From Tyzzerella sp. An114 (lineage in GTDB: Bacteria > Bacillota > Clostridia > Lachnospirales > Anaerotignaceae), in NCBI RefSeq assembly GCF_002161055.1, contig NZ_NFLT01000004.1, forward strand, positions 124,001 through 188,000: a DNA stretch of 64,000 nt, written 5' to 3'. A model generated the notes under the pieces. That model was not told where the DNA came from. It saw nothing but the letters and a program-made list of their open reading frames with translations, and ran no database searches. Within the stretch, counting starts at the first letter, position 1. Every line of letters begins with the position of its first letter. This document shows positions 7,133-15,200 of this stretch, piece after piece. Position numbers and translations under genes: made by a program.

Positions 7133-7927
7133 TTAACCAAGAAGCATACGGTCGTTTGTTATACTGTCACCGCTTACTTTTTCAAACATACTTAAAAGGT
7201 CGCTTACTTGGAGATTTTTCTTCTGTTCTTCTGGAAGGTCTATTATTATTTTACCTTTATCCATCATGACAAGACGATTACCATGTTTTAATGCATCACG
7301 CATATTGTGTGTAATCATTAAAGCTGTAAGTTTATTTTCTGCTATAATTTTCTTTGTAAGCTCAAGAACTTTTTTAGCTGTTTTTGGGTCAAGAGCCGCT
7401 GTATGCTCGTCTAAAAGAAGAAGTTTAGGCTTTGTCATAGTAGCCATAAGAAGTGTTAAAGCCTGTCTCTGACCACCTGAGAGAAGACCTGTTTTTGTTG
7501 TAAGTCTGTCTTCAAGTCCAAGGTCAAGCATTTTTAAATGTTCTCTGTAAAAATCACGCTCAGCTTTTGTTATACCTTTTCTAAGGGTACGACCTTTTCC
7601 ACGTCTATAAGCCATTGCCATGTTTTCTTCTATTGTCATTCCTGAGGCTGTACCCATTCTTGTATCCTGAAATACTCGACCTATATATTTTGCTCTCTTA
7701 TATTCAGGAAGATTTGTAACATCGTTTCCATCTATTTCTATTGAGCCTGTATCAGTCATAAACATACCAGCTATGGCGTTTAAAAGTGTTGATTTTCCAG
7801 CACCATTACCACCTATTATTGTTATAAAATCTGATTCCTTCATGTCAAGGCTAACGCCTTTTAAGGCTCTTTTTTCGTTTAATGTACCTGGTTCGAAGGT
7901 TTTTGATATATTGTTAAGTTTAAGCAT
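7133..7927 (-). CDS. ABC transporter ATP-binding protein (TrpZ-like, COG1101 type)
   Basis: This is the ATPase of a three-gene importer. From ATG at 7927 it has 264 aa with Walker A GGNGAGKST (about 39-47), signature LSGGQRQALTLLMA and Walker B LLLLDEHTAALDP. The His after DE, where most ABC proteins have Pro, is usual in this subfamily. An in-frame GTG nine bases earlier overlaps the ribosome site GGAGG, so ATG is preferred. The start lies within the end of the permease gene, indicating translational coupling. It probably acts at the membrane with the permease and binding protein below. Confidence 0.9.
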   Translation of the reverse strand: MLKLNNISKTFEPGTLNEKRALKGVSLDMKESDFITIIGGNGAGKSTLLNAIAGMFMTDTGSIEIDGNDVTNLPEYKRAKYIGRVFQDTRMGTASGMTIEENMAMAYRRGKGRTLRKGITKAERDFYREHLKMLDLGLEDRLTTKTGLLSGGQRQALTLLMATMTKPKLLLLDEHTAALDPKTAKKVLELTKKIIAENKLTALMITHNMRDALKHGNRLVMMDKGKIIIDLPEEQKKNLQVSDLLSMFEKVSGDSITNDRMLLG

Positions 7928-8852
7928 TTTTTCCACCTCCGACTATGTTTTTAACTGATTTTTTTGCAAATAATTTTTCCTTTACAACAGGAAGGAAAAG
8001 ACAAATTGCAAGAACTACTGATGATATAAGTTTAAGGTCTGTTGGCTGAAGACCATTTTGAAGTACAAAAGCTATTATTATACGATAAAGTATTGAACCT
8101 AAAACAACAGATATAAGGCTTCTTAATATTGAAGTTTTTCCAAATATAACTTCACCGATAATAACAGAAGCAAGACCTATAACGATTGTACCTGTACCCA
8201 TTCCAGCGTCAGCATAACCATTATACTGGGCTATTATACCACCGGAAAGAGATATAAGTCCGTTACTTATCATAAGACCAATTATAATCATAATGTCTGT
8301 GTTTACGCCTAAAGCACTTATCATACGAGGATTGTTTCCTGTTGCTCTTATGGCAAAGCCTAACTCTGTTGCAAAGAGAAGTACAAGAAGGATTATTATT
8401 ACTATAACAGATACAATACCAACAATCATAATAGCGTTTGAGTTTGATATTCCCATATCTGTTACAGCAGATATTATTGTTGGTTTTCTTAAGAGGGGAA
8501 GATTTGCTTTTCCCATAATTCTTAAATTTACTGAATAGAGTCCTGTCATAACAAGTATACCACTTAAAAGTCCTGGTATTTTAAGTTTTGTGTTTAAAAG
8601 TCCTGTAACAAGACCAGCAACAAGACCTATAAGGAATGATACAAAAGTTGCCATAAAAGGATTTACATCATTCATTATAAGTGTTGCAGCAACAGCAGCA
8701 CCTAAAGGGAAACTTCCCTCTGTTGTAAGGTCGGCAAAGTCAAGTATTCTATATGTTATGTATACACCCATAGCCAATATAGACCATAAAAGACCTTGTG
8801 ATACTGCGTTTAAAAAAGTATCAAATGATATTAATTCCATATAATTTTCCAC
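7920..8852 (-). CDS. ABC transporter permease (TrpY-like, COG4120 type)
   Basis: A 310-aa hydrophobic protein with about eight to nine membrane helices. N-terminal MELISFDTFLNAVSQGLLWSILAMGVYITYRILDFADLTTEGSFPLGAA and the later LGFAIRATGNNPRMISALGVNTD (the coupling loop toward the ATPase) are typical of the branched-chain/TrpY permease superfamily. It lies between the binding-protein and ATPase genes and overlaps the ATPase start. ATG GAA AAT at 8852 is used; a second ATG (MELISF) four codons on is possible. The transported compound is unknown; homologues take up tryptophan or other small amphiphiles. Confidence 0.9.
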   Translation of the reverse strand: MENYMELISFDTFLNAVSQGLLWSILAMGVYITYRILDFADLTTEGSFPLGAAVAATLIMNDVNPFMATFVSFLIGLVAGLVTGLLNTKLKIPGLLSGILVMTGLYSVNLRIMGKANLPLLRKPTIISAVTDMGISNSNAIMIVGIVSVIVIIILLVLLFATELGFAIRATGNNPRMISALGVNTDIMIIIGLMISNGLISLSGGIIAQYNGYADAGMGTGTIVIGLASVIIGEVIFGKTSILRSLISVVLGSILYRIIIAFVLQNGLQPTDLKLISSVVLAICLFLPVVKEKLFAKKSVKNIVGGGKNA

Positions 8853-8880
8853 CTGTTCTATATTATGTTTTTATATGAAA

Positions 8881-8909
8881 CTATCCGGCATAAGGTATAT
8901 GCCGGATAA
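8881..8909 (-). other. Intercistronic hairpin between binding-protein and permease genes
   Basis: Perfect 11-bp inverted repeat TATCCGGCATA/TATGCCGGATA (8882-8892, 8898-8908) without a U-run on the minus strand. Such hairpins after the first gene of importer operons often protect the binding-protein mRNA and keep that protein in excess; that role is inference. Confidence 0.7.
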
Positions 8910-8919
8910 TTTTTAAAAA

Positions 8920-9975
8920 TTATTTTGTTGTTTTTTCACCATTTTCAATTACTATTACAGCCTTTTCCATAACTGAATCAGGAATTGTAACACCAATTGT
9001 TTTTGCTGTATCAAGATTTACACATATATCCTGAACATCTGAGAATTCAACAGGCATTGTAGCTGGGTCTTCGCCGTTTAAAATTTTAGCTGCCATTTTA
9101 CCTGTCTGTTCACCAAGTTTATAATAGTCAATACCTAAAGTTGCAAGTCCACCACCGGAAACCATACCGTTTTCACCACATATAACAGGAGTTTTTGATG
9201 TGTCTGTTACAGAAGCAACAAGTGGCATTGCAGAAGCAAATGTATTATCTGTTGGAACATATATAGCATCAACTTTTCCAACGATTGACTGAACAACCTG
9301 TGAAATATCGTTTGTGCTTGTTACTGTTCCCATTTCATATTTCATTCCTAAAGCTTCAGCAGCTTCTTTTGCATATCCTGCCTGAATTTCTGAGTTAACT
9401 TCACTGGAGTTGTAAAGAATACCTACTGTCTCAACATCTGGAAGTATTTCTTTTAAAAGGTCAAATTGTTCTTTTACAGGTGTTTTATCACTTGTACCTG
9501 TAACATTTCCTCCAGGAGCTTCATTTGAGTCAACAAGACCTGCTTCAACATAATCTGTTATGGCAGAACCTATAATAGGAATTTCTGTTGTCTCTGTTGC
9601 AGCAGACTGAGCAGCAGGAGTTGCTATTGCAAATATAAGGTCAACACCGTCATTTACAAATTTCTGGCTCATTGTTTTAAGGTTTGACTGGTCATTCTGA
9701 GCATTTTGAATGTCAATTTCAATATTTTCACCTTCAACAAAACCTTCCTCGGCAAGAGCAGCAATAAAACCTTCTCTTGTATTGTCAAGAGCGTCATGTT
9801 CAACAAGCTGAAGAATACCTATTTTTTTCATTTCGGAGTCTGTATTCTCTGTATTTTCAGATGTTTCATTACTGTTTGTTTCAGATGTATCACTTGAACT
9901 TCCGCATCCTGCCAGTGAAAATACCATAGCGGACATAGCTACAAGTGAGCATATGGATTTTAAATATTTTTTCAT
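8920..9975 (-). CDS. ABC transporter substrate-binding lipoprotein (TrpX-like, COG2984 type)
   Basis: A 351-aa protein with a lipoprotein signal ending in the lipobox SLAGC (Cys24), then a Ser/Thr/Asn/Glu-rich linker (about 25-50), then the periplasmic-binding-like fold: KKIGILQLVEHDALDNTREGFIAAL, ATPAAQSAATETTEIPIIGSAITDYVEAG, VETVGILYNSSEVNS, GEQTGKMAAKILNGEDPATMPVEF. The family is ABC-type uncharacterised/TrpX. In streptococci the trpXYZ genes sit behind a T-box and import tryptophan; no T-box is visible here, so the ligand is open. First gene of the operon. Confidence 0.9.
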   Translation of the reverse strand: MKKYLKSICSLVAMSAMVFSLAGCGSSSDTSETNSNETSENTENTDSEMKKIGILQLVEHDALDNTREGFIAALAEEGFVEGENIEIDIQNAQNDQSNLKTMSQKFVNDGVDLIFAIATPAAQSAATETTEIPIIGSAITDYVEAGLVDSNEAPGGNVTGTSDKTPVKEQFDLLKEILPDVETVGILYNSSEVNSEIQAGYAKEAAEALGMKYEMGTVTSTNDISQVVQSIVGKVDAIYVPTDNTFASAMPLVASVTDTSKTPVICGENGMVSGGGLATLGIDYYKLGEQTGKMAAKILNGEDPATMPVEFSDVQDICVNLDTAKTIGVTIPDSVMEKAVIVIENGEKTTK

Positions 9976-10025
9976 TGTGAATTCCCCCCTGTTTTTATAA
10001 AAAAATAAAGATTTTTATGAAGATT

Positions 10026-10054
10026 ATTTTATTGCAGTTGCAAAACAATGTCAA
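10026..10054 (-). promoter_or_regulatory. Sigma-A promoter of the TrpXYZ-like operon
   Basis: On the minus strand TTGACA (10049-10054), 17-bp spacer, TAAAAT (10026-10031), about 50 bp before the lipoprotein start. Confidence 0.75.
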
Positions 10055-10061
10055 TACGATT

Positions 10062-10091
10062 TAGCAATTTAAAGTGTAGCAATTTGAAGTG
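10062..10091. repeat. Tandem 15-bp direct repeat next to the operon promoter (candidate operator)
   Basis: TAGCAATTTAAAGTG at 10062-10076 is followed at once by TAGCAATTTGAAGTG at 10077-10091, one mismatch. The array starts 8 bp upstream of the -35 box of the minus-strand operon. The location and spacing suggest binding of a regulator; its identity is unknown. Confidence 0.6.
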
Positions 10092-10225
10092 TAACGTTAT
10101 TCTGGGATAATGCACTAAAAATAGCTATTTGTTTTGTGCATATTATTGTTTTAAATAGTTTTGTTTACGTGGTGTCGAAAAAGGTATAAAATTAGAATAT
10201 AATGATATGGAGGAGGCTGATATTT

Positions 10226-10750
10226 ATGAATAAAAGCAGATTTTCCGTTATAAAGGGTGACATTACAAGAATGAATACACAGGCCATTGTCAATGCTGCT
10301 AATACATCACTTCTTGGAGGAGGGGGAGTTGATGGTGCAATACATAGATGTGCAGGACCTGAGCTTTTAAAAGAGTGTGAACTTCTTGGAGGTTGCAAAA
10401 CAGGAGAGGCAAAAATAACAGGTGGATATAAACTTAAAGCAGAGTATGTTATACATACACCAGGACCTATATGGATAGATGGTTATCATTTTGAAAAAAG
10501 TTTTCTTGCAGATTGTTATAAAAATTCTTTAGCTTTGGCTGTTGAAAATGATATAACAACAATATCTTTTCCTTCTATAAGTACAGGAGTTTATAGATTT
10601 CCTGTTGAATTGGCTTCAAAAGTTGCTGTACAAGCTATATATGATTTTTTACAACAAAATAATACTATTGAATTAGTTCAAATGGTATGTTTTGATGATA
10701 AGACATATAAAACATATAAATCAGCCTGCGAAGAAATTTTTGGATATTAA
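10226..10750 (+). CDS. Macro domain protein (O-acetyl-ADP-ribose deacetylase, YmdB-like)
   Basis: The 174-aa protein is a single macro domain: FSVIKGDITRMNTQAIVNAANTSLLGGGGVDGAIHRCAGPELLKEC near the N-terminus, with the ADP-ribose-binding loop NAAN..LLGGGGVDGAIH, and FPSISTGVYRFPVELAS later. The family hydrolyses O-acetyl-ADP-ribose or removes ADP-ribose from proteins. ATG at 10226 follows GGAGGAGG with good spacing; an ATG 24 bases earlier precedes that site and is rejected. No sirtuin or ADP-ribosyltransferase is nearby. It is apparently monocistronic. Confidence 0.92.
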   Translation: MNKSRFSVIKGDITRMNTQAIVNAANTSLLGGGGVDGAIHRCAGPELLKECELLGGCKTGEAKITGGYKLKAEYVIHTPGPIWIDGYHFEKSFLADCYKNSLALAVENDITTISFPSISTGVYRFPVELASKVAVQAIYDFLQQNNTIELVQMVCFDDKTYKTYKSACEEIFGY

Positions 10751-11139
10751 TTAACAATAAATTAACAGTAAGTGTTTATTAATATGTGTGTTATCAACAG
10801 TCAAAAGACCTTGATTTTCCAGTTATACACATAGTTATTAACAGTATCAACAGAAATATATGATGAAAAATAGGTGTATAGCATTTTATTTGTTGTTTTT
10901 TGTTATATTATGTTAAATTAAGGTCAAATGTAATTTTACACAGAATTTTTAGTATAATAATGAGCATATTGACGAAAAAAGTTTTATACTAAAAAATTTA
11001 AAATTAAAAGAAGGAGTTTTAATATTTTTATAGAATATAACTATTATAAAACTTAATATTGAATTTTAAAAACTTTTGGTTTTTGAAATATATTTATCAA
11101 GCTAAGCTGTTTTTACAGCTTTTGAAGGGAGTTGTTTTT
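10751..11139. other. 389-bp intergenic leader region of hpf
   Basis: No coding sequence is supported. It contains four same-strand DnaA-box-like 9-mers (10791-10852), a candidate sigma-H-like promoter (10919-10948), a TATAAT at 10953-10958 without a good -35, and a short hairpin AGCTGTTTTTACAGCT (11106-11121) just before the hpf ribosome site. Confidence 0.55.
10791..10852 (+). promoter_or_regulatory. Cluster of DnaA-box-like 9-mers
   Basis: TTATCAACA (10791), TTATACACA (10823), TTATTAACA (10835) and GTATCAACA (10844) all read the same way. The first two differ by one base from TTATCCACA and the last two by two. In AT-rich DNA this can arise by chance; the clustering is the reason to list it. 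Confidence 0.35.
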
Positions 11140-11682
11140 ATGCGTTACAACATCAAAGGAAAAAACATGGACATCGGAGACAGAACAAGAGAAAAGGTTT
11201 CTGCTAAGCTTGACAGAATAGAAAAGCTTTTCCCAGCAGACGCTGAGGCTGTGGTTACTTTTGAATCACAGAAGCTTGAAACAATTGTAGAAGTAACAAT
11301 TCCTATGGGCAAAAGAATTATAAGAGCAGAGGCTGGAGACCCAGACATGATGGCTGCGGTTGATAGCGTTGTTGATATTTTGGAAGGTCAGATTGTTAAA
11401 TACAAAAAACGTCTTCGTTCAAGAATGAGAAGAGATGTATCATTTAAAGAAGAATATGAAGCTGTTCCAGTTTCAGAAGAAGTTCTTGATGAATCTCCTT
11501 TATATAAAATTGAAAAAATTAAACATTTTGAACTTCGTCCTATGGACGCTGAGGAAGCTGTTATGCAGATGGAACTTATCGGTCACAGTTTCTTTGTATT
11601 CAGAAATGGTGAAACAGATGATGTAAACGTTGTTTACAGAAGAAAAGACGGTTCTTATGGTCTTATTGAGCCTGAATATTAA
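11140..11682 (+). CDS. hpf: Ribosome hibernation promoting factor, long form
   Basis: A 180-aa protein. The N-terminal domain (about 1-100), RYNIKGKNMDIGDRTREKVSAKLDRIEKLFP..., is the S30AE/YfiA fold that sits in the decoding channel. A linker leads to the C-terminal dimerisation domain (about 122-180: KIEKIKHFELRPMDAEEAVMQMELIGHSFFVFRNGETDDVNVVYRRKDGSYGLIEPEY). This long form makes 100S ribosome dimers in resting cells. ATG at 11140 with AAGGGAG 8 bp upstream is chosen; an upstream in-frame ATG adds 27 non-conserved residues. A strong terminator follows. Confidence 0.95.
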   Translation: MRYNIKGKNMDIGDRTREKVSAKLDRIEKLFPADAEAVVTFESQKLETIVEVTIPMGKRIIRAEAGDPDMMAAVDSVVDILEGQIVKYKKRLRSRMRRDVSFKEEYEAVPVSEEVLDESPLYKIEKIKHFELRPMDAEEAVMQMELIGHSFFVFRNGETDDVNVVYRRKDGSYGLIEPEY

Positions 11683-11701
11683 TTGAATAATAGTAAATTT
11701 T

Positions 11702-11730
11702 AGTGCCGGTTATACCGGCACTTTTTTATA
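11702..11730 (+). terminator. Terminator of hpf
   Basis: AGTGCCGGT-TAT-ACCGGCACT hairpin followed by TTTTTT. Confidence 0.92.
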
Positions 11731-11760
11731 GTTTATAATTAATATAATAAAGAGTTATAA

Positions 11761-11794
11761 AAAAATCCCACAGTAAAATTACTGTGGGATTTTT
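11761..11794 (+). terminator. Long hairpin directly upstream of the GNAT gene
   Basis: A perfect 15-bp stem (AAAAATCCCACAGTA/TACTGTGGGATTTTT) with a 4-base loop. Its T-run ends 12 bp before the ribosome site of the next gene, so it acts either as a second terminator or as an attenuator or stability element in that gene's leader. Confidence 0.7.
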
Positions 11795-11815
11795 ACTGAT
11801 TTTATGGAGGTTTTT

Positions 11816-12274
11816 ATGATAAGAGAATATGAAGAAAAAGATTTGGATATTATAATAAAACTTTTTTATGATACAGTACATTTTATAAATATAAAACATT
11901 ACACTTATGAACAGGTTAATGCTTGGGCACCTGAAAATATAGACAGAAACTTATGGAATAATTCACTTTTAGAACATTATTCTATTGTATTTGAAGATAA
12001 TGGAATTATAAAAGGTTTTTGTGATTGTGATAATAAAGGTTATATTGATAGATTATATGTTCATAAAGATTTTCAAAATAGGGGCATAGGTAAAAAACTC
12101 ATTGAAAATGTGGAAAAATATATTTTGAATGGTGGAGTTTGTGAATTTTATTCCCATGTTTCAATAACAGCCCTTCCCTTTTTTGAAAAAAGAGGCTATA
12201 CAGTAGTTAAAAAACAGTATGTTAATAGAAATAATATAATTCTTGAAAATTTTATAGTTAAAAAGAAATTATAA
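11816..12274 (+). CDS. GNAT family N-acetyltransferase (YafP-like)
   Basis: A 152-aa single-domain acetyltransferase: MIREYEEKDLDIIIKLFYDTVHFINIKHYTYEQVNAWAP matches the YafP-like subgroup, IVFEDNGIIKGFCD is the central strand pair, and IDRLYVHKDFQNRGIGKKLIENVEKY is the acetyl-CoA-binding motif A with Q/R-x-x-G-x-G. The substrate is unknown. The start is ATG at 11816, with GGAGG 5 bp upstream; the earlier ATG overlaps that site. No promoter is evident between the hairpin and the start, so the transcript must begin upstream of or inside the hairpin region. Confidence 0.88.
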   Translation: MIREYEEKDLDIIIKLFYDTVHFINIKHYTYEQVNAWAPENIDRNLWNNSLLEHYSIVFEDNGIIKGFCDCDNKGYIDRLYVHKDFQNRGIGKKLIENVEKYILNGGVCEFYSHVSITALPFFEKRGYTVVKKQYVNRNNIILENFIVKKKL

Positions 12275-12519
12275 AAGTATACATAATAATTTTTTATGTG
12301 TAACTATGTGCTAAGTAAAATGTGATTAAATGTTCAATATATGTGGACATATTATAAATATATTTTTTGACAGAACAAAAAATTATTTTTTTTCGTATAA
12401 TAGTTAAGAAATTGTTAAGAACAAACCTTTTGTGTATTTTTATATTGCATATATAAGGTGGTTTCTGTTAAACTATTAAGATGATAAAAGGATAAAAGAA
12501 AGTTTGAGGAGGTCTTTAA

Positions 12520-15096
12520 ATGGGACTTTTGGAAAAAATTTTTGGTAATTACAGTGATAAGGAAATAAAAAAGATAATTCCCGTTGTAGATAAAATAGAG
12601 AGTCTCGAAGCGGAAATTTCAAAACTTTCCGATGACGAGCTTAGAGGAAAAACAGAAGAATTTAAAAAGAGAGTTCAGGAACAGGGTGAAAGCCTTGATA
12701 ATATTCTTCCTGAAGCTTTTGCTGTTGTAAGAGAAGCCTCAAAACGTGTTACAGGTATGAGACATTTCCGTGTACAGCTTATAGGTGGTATTGTTCTTCA
12801 TCAAGGAAGAATTTCAGAAATGAAAACTGGTGAAGGTAAAACTCTTGTTGCTACACTTCCAGCATATCTTAATGCCCTTACAGGTAGAGGTGTTCATGTA
12901 GTAACAGTAAATGATTACCTTGCAAAACGTGACGCTGAGTCTATGGGAGAAATTTATAACTTCCTTGGTCTCACTTGTGGTGTTATATTAAATGATATGA
13001 AACCAGATGAGAGACGTGCAGCTTATAATTGTGACATAACTTATGCAACAAATAATGAACTTGGTTTCGACTATCTTCGTGATAACATGGTTGTTCGCCG
13101 TGAAAACATGGTACAGCGTGACCTTGTTTATGCAATAATCGACGAGGTTGACTCTGTACTTATTGACGAGGCAAGAACACCTCTTATTATTTCAGGTAGT
13201 GGTGATAAATCAACACAGCTTTATAAAGTTGCTGACGCCTTTGTAAAAATGCTTAAAAAAGGACGTATACTTAATGAGGAAGACGCTTTAAATCCTCTTA
13301 TAAAAGAAGATATTCAGGAGGAAGGAGATTTTGTTGTTGATGAAAAGGCAAAATCTGTTGTTCTTACTCAGGACGGTGTTAAAAAAGCTGAAAAATTCTT
13401 TAATGTTGAAAACCTTTCAGACCCTGAAAACCTTGAACTTCAGCATCATATAAACAATGCTCTTAAAGCTAACTACAATATGCACCTTGATAAAGATTAT
13501 GTTGTAAATGATGATGAAATTCTTATTGTAGACGAGTTTACAGGTCGTATTATGCCAGGTAGAAGATATTCAGACGGTCTTCATCAGGCTATTGAAGCTA
13601 AAGAAAATGTTAAAGTTAAACGTGAGAGTAAAACTCTTGCAACAATAACATTCCAGAACTTCTTTAATAAATATGAGAAAAAAGCTGGTATGACAGGTAC
13701 TGCTCAGACAGAAGAGTCAGAGTTTAGAAATATATATGGTCTTGACGTTGTAATAATACCTACAAATAGACCAGTACAGAGAATTGATAGACAGGACGTT
13801 GTTTATCGTACAGAAGCTGCAAAATTTAGAGCTGTTGTTCGTGATGTTATAGAAGCTCACGAAAAAGGACAGCCTGTTCTTGTAGGTACTGTTACAATTG
13901 ATAAATCAGAAGAATTAAGCAAAATGCTTAAAAGAGAAGGAATACGTCATCAGGTACTTAATGCTAAATATCATGAAAAAGAAGCTGAGATTGTAGCTCT
14001 TGCAGGACAGATGGGTGCTGTTACAATAGCAACAAATATGGCTGGACGTGGTACTGACATTAAACTTGGAGAAGGTGTTCAGGAGCTTGGCGGTCTTAAG
14101 ATTATAGGTACAGAAAGACATGAGTCAAGACGTATTGATAACCAGCTTCGTGGTCGTTCAGGACGTCAGGGAGACCCAGGAGAGTCTCGTTTCTTCATAT
14201 CAATGGAAGATGACCTTATGCGTCTTTTTGGTTCAGAAAAAACTATGAAAATTGTTGATGCTATGGGACTTGAGGAAGATGACCCTATTGAACATGGTAT
14301 GCTTACAAAAGCCATAGAAAATGCTCAGAAAAAAGTTGAGGGCAATAACTTTGCTGTTCGTAAACATCTTCTTGATTATGATGAAGTTATGAATGAACAG
14401 AGAGAGCTGATATATGGCGAAAGAAGACGTGTTCTTTTCGGTGAAAACTTAAGAGACAGTATAATGTCTATGATTAAAGAGTTTATTAATAGAACAGTTG
14501 AGGGCTGTGTAGGTGAAGTTCAGTATGCCGAAGATTGGGATATGAAAGAACTTAACGAGCAGATTAATGCTGTTATTCCTATGGGCTTTGTAAATATCAA
14601 AGATGAAAAAGTAAAAGAAATGACAAAGGATAAACTCAAAGAGGTTCTTGAACAGCTTGCTGTTAAACTTTATGAGTTTAAAGAAAAAGAAATCGGTGAC
14701 GATGAAAAAATGAGAGAGCTTGAAAGAGTTATACTCTTAAGAGTTATTGACCAGAAATGGATGGACCATATTGACGATATGGACCAGATGCGTCAGGGTA
14801 TAGGTCTTCATGCTTATGCACAGAGAGACCCTCTCATTGAATATAAATATGCTGCTTATGATATGTTCAACGAAATGAGCGAGAATATACAGAAAGACAC
14901 AATAAAAACACTTTATCATGTAAGAATAGTTACAGAGCCTGTTCGTGAGGAAGTGCAGCGTCCAATGTTCACAAACAGAGATGATTCAGCACAGAAAAAA
15001 CCTATTGAACGTAAAGAAGAAAAAATAGGAAGAAATGACCTTTGTCCTTGTGGAAGTGGTCTTAAATATAAACAGTGCTGTGGAAAGAACGCATAA
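12520..15096 (+). CDS. secA: Preprotein translocase subunit SecA
   Basis: The ATPase motor that pushes preproteins through SecYEG. It has 858 aa. Walker A is in [22 protein letters not shown] (about 101-122), [19 protein letters not shown] is the Walker B region, followed by the preprotein cross-linking domain and the second helicase domain ([56 protein letters not shown]). It ends with the SEC-C zinc motif [20 protein letters not shown]. It is full length. GAGGAGG precedes ATG. A poor promoter candidate exists upstream (TTGACA and TATAAT 23 bp apart). Confidence 0.97.
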   Translation: MGLLEKIFGNYSDKEIKKIIPVVDKIESLEAEISKLSDDELRGKTEEFKKRVQEQGESLDNILPEAFAVVREASKRVTGMRHFRVQLIGGIVLHQGRISEMKTGEGKTLVATLPAYLNALTGRGVHVVTVNDYLAKRDAESMGEIYNFLGLTCGVILNDMKPDERRAAYNCDITYATNNELGFDYLRDNMVVRRENMVQRDLVYAIIDEVDSVLIDEARTPLIISGSGDKSTQLYKVADAFVKMLKKGRILNEEDALNPLIKEDIQEEGDFVVDEKAKSVVLTQDGVKKAEKFFNVENLSDPENLELQHHINNALKANYNMHLDKDYVVNDDEILIVDEFTGRIMPGRRYSDGLHQAIEAKENVKVKRESKTLATITFQNFFNKYEKKAGMTGTAQTEESEFRNIYGLDVVIIPTNRPVQRIDRQDVVYRTEAAKFRAVVRDVIEAHEKGQPVLVGTVTIDKSEELSKMLKREGIRHQVLNAKYHEKEAEIVALAGQMGAVTIATNMAGRGTDIKLGEGVQELGGLKIIGTERHESRRIDNQLRGRSGRQGDPGESRFFISMEDDLMRLFGSEKTMKIVDAMGLEEDDPIEHGMLTKAIENAQKKVEGNNFAVRKHLLDYDEVMNEQRELIYGERRRVLFGENLRDSIMSMIKEFINRTVEGCVGEVQYAEDWDMKELNEQINAVIPMGFVNIKDEKVKEMTKDKLKEVLEQLAVKLYEFKEKEIGDDEKMRELERVILLRVIDQKWMDHIDDMDQMRQGIGLHAYAQRDPLIEYKYAAYDMFNEMSENIQKDTIKTLYHVRIVTEPVREEVQRPMFTNRDDSAQKKPIERKEEKIGRNDLCPCGSGLKYKQCCGKNA

Positions 15097-15132
15097 TTAA
15101 TTTATAAAGTCTTAAATTTATAAAGTTATTTC

Positions 15133-15154
15133 TGAGCGGCGTTATTGCCGCTCA
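15133..15154 (+). other. Hairpin between secA and prfB
   Basis: TGAGCGGC-GTTATT-GCCGCTCA stem without an immediate U-run. Placed 37 bp after secA and 47 bp before prfB. It may be a weak terminator or an mRNA end-protecting structure; secA and prfB are often co-transcribed. Confidence 0.6.
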
Positions 15155-15200
15155 TATAATATAAATCAAATATTTTTTATTTTAAAAGGAGTTGATTTTA

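Noticed and set aside
7400-7430. ATPase Walker B change DEHTAALD as an inactivating mutation
   Set aside because: His at this place is usual for this ABC subfamily.
9976-10225. T-box leader for the TrpXYZ-like operon
   Set aside because: No specifier stem or conserved T-box motif is visible; only a normal promoter and direct repeats.
10791-10852. Chromosome origin
   Set aside because: No dnaA, dnaN, or unwinding region; only box-like 9-mers.
12367-12401. TTGACA and TATAAT as a secA promoter
   Set aside because: Spacing is 23 bp, too long for a normal sigma-A promoter.
12520-15096. Overlapping reverse-strand frames inside secA and other large genes
   Set aside because: They lack ribosome sites and protein-like composition; they are shadows of the real genes.
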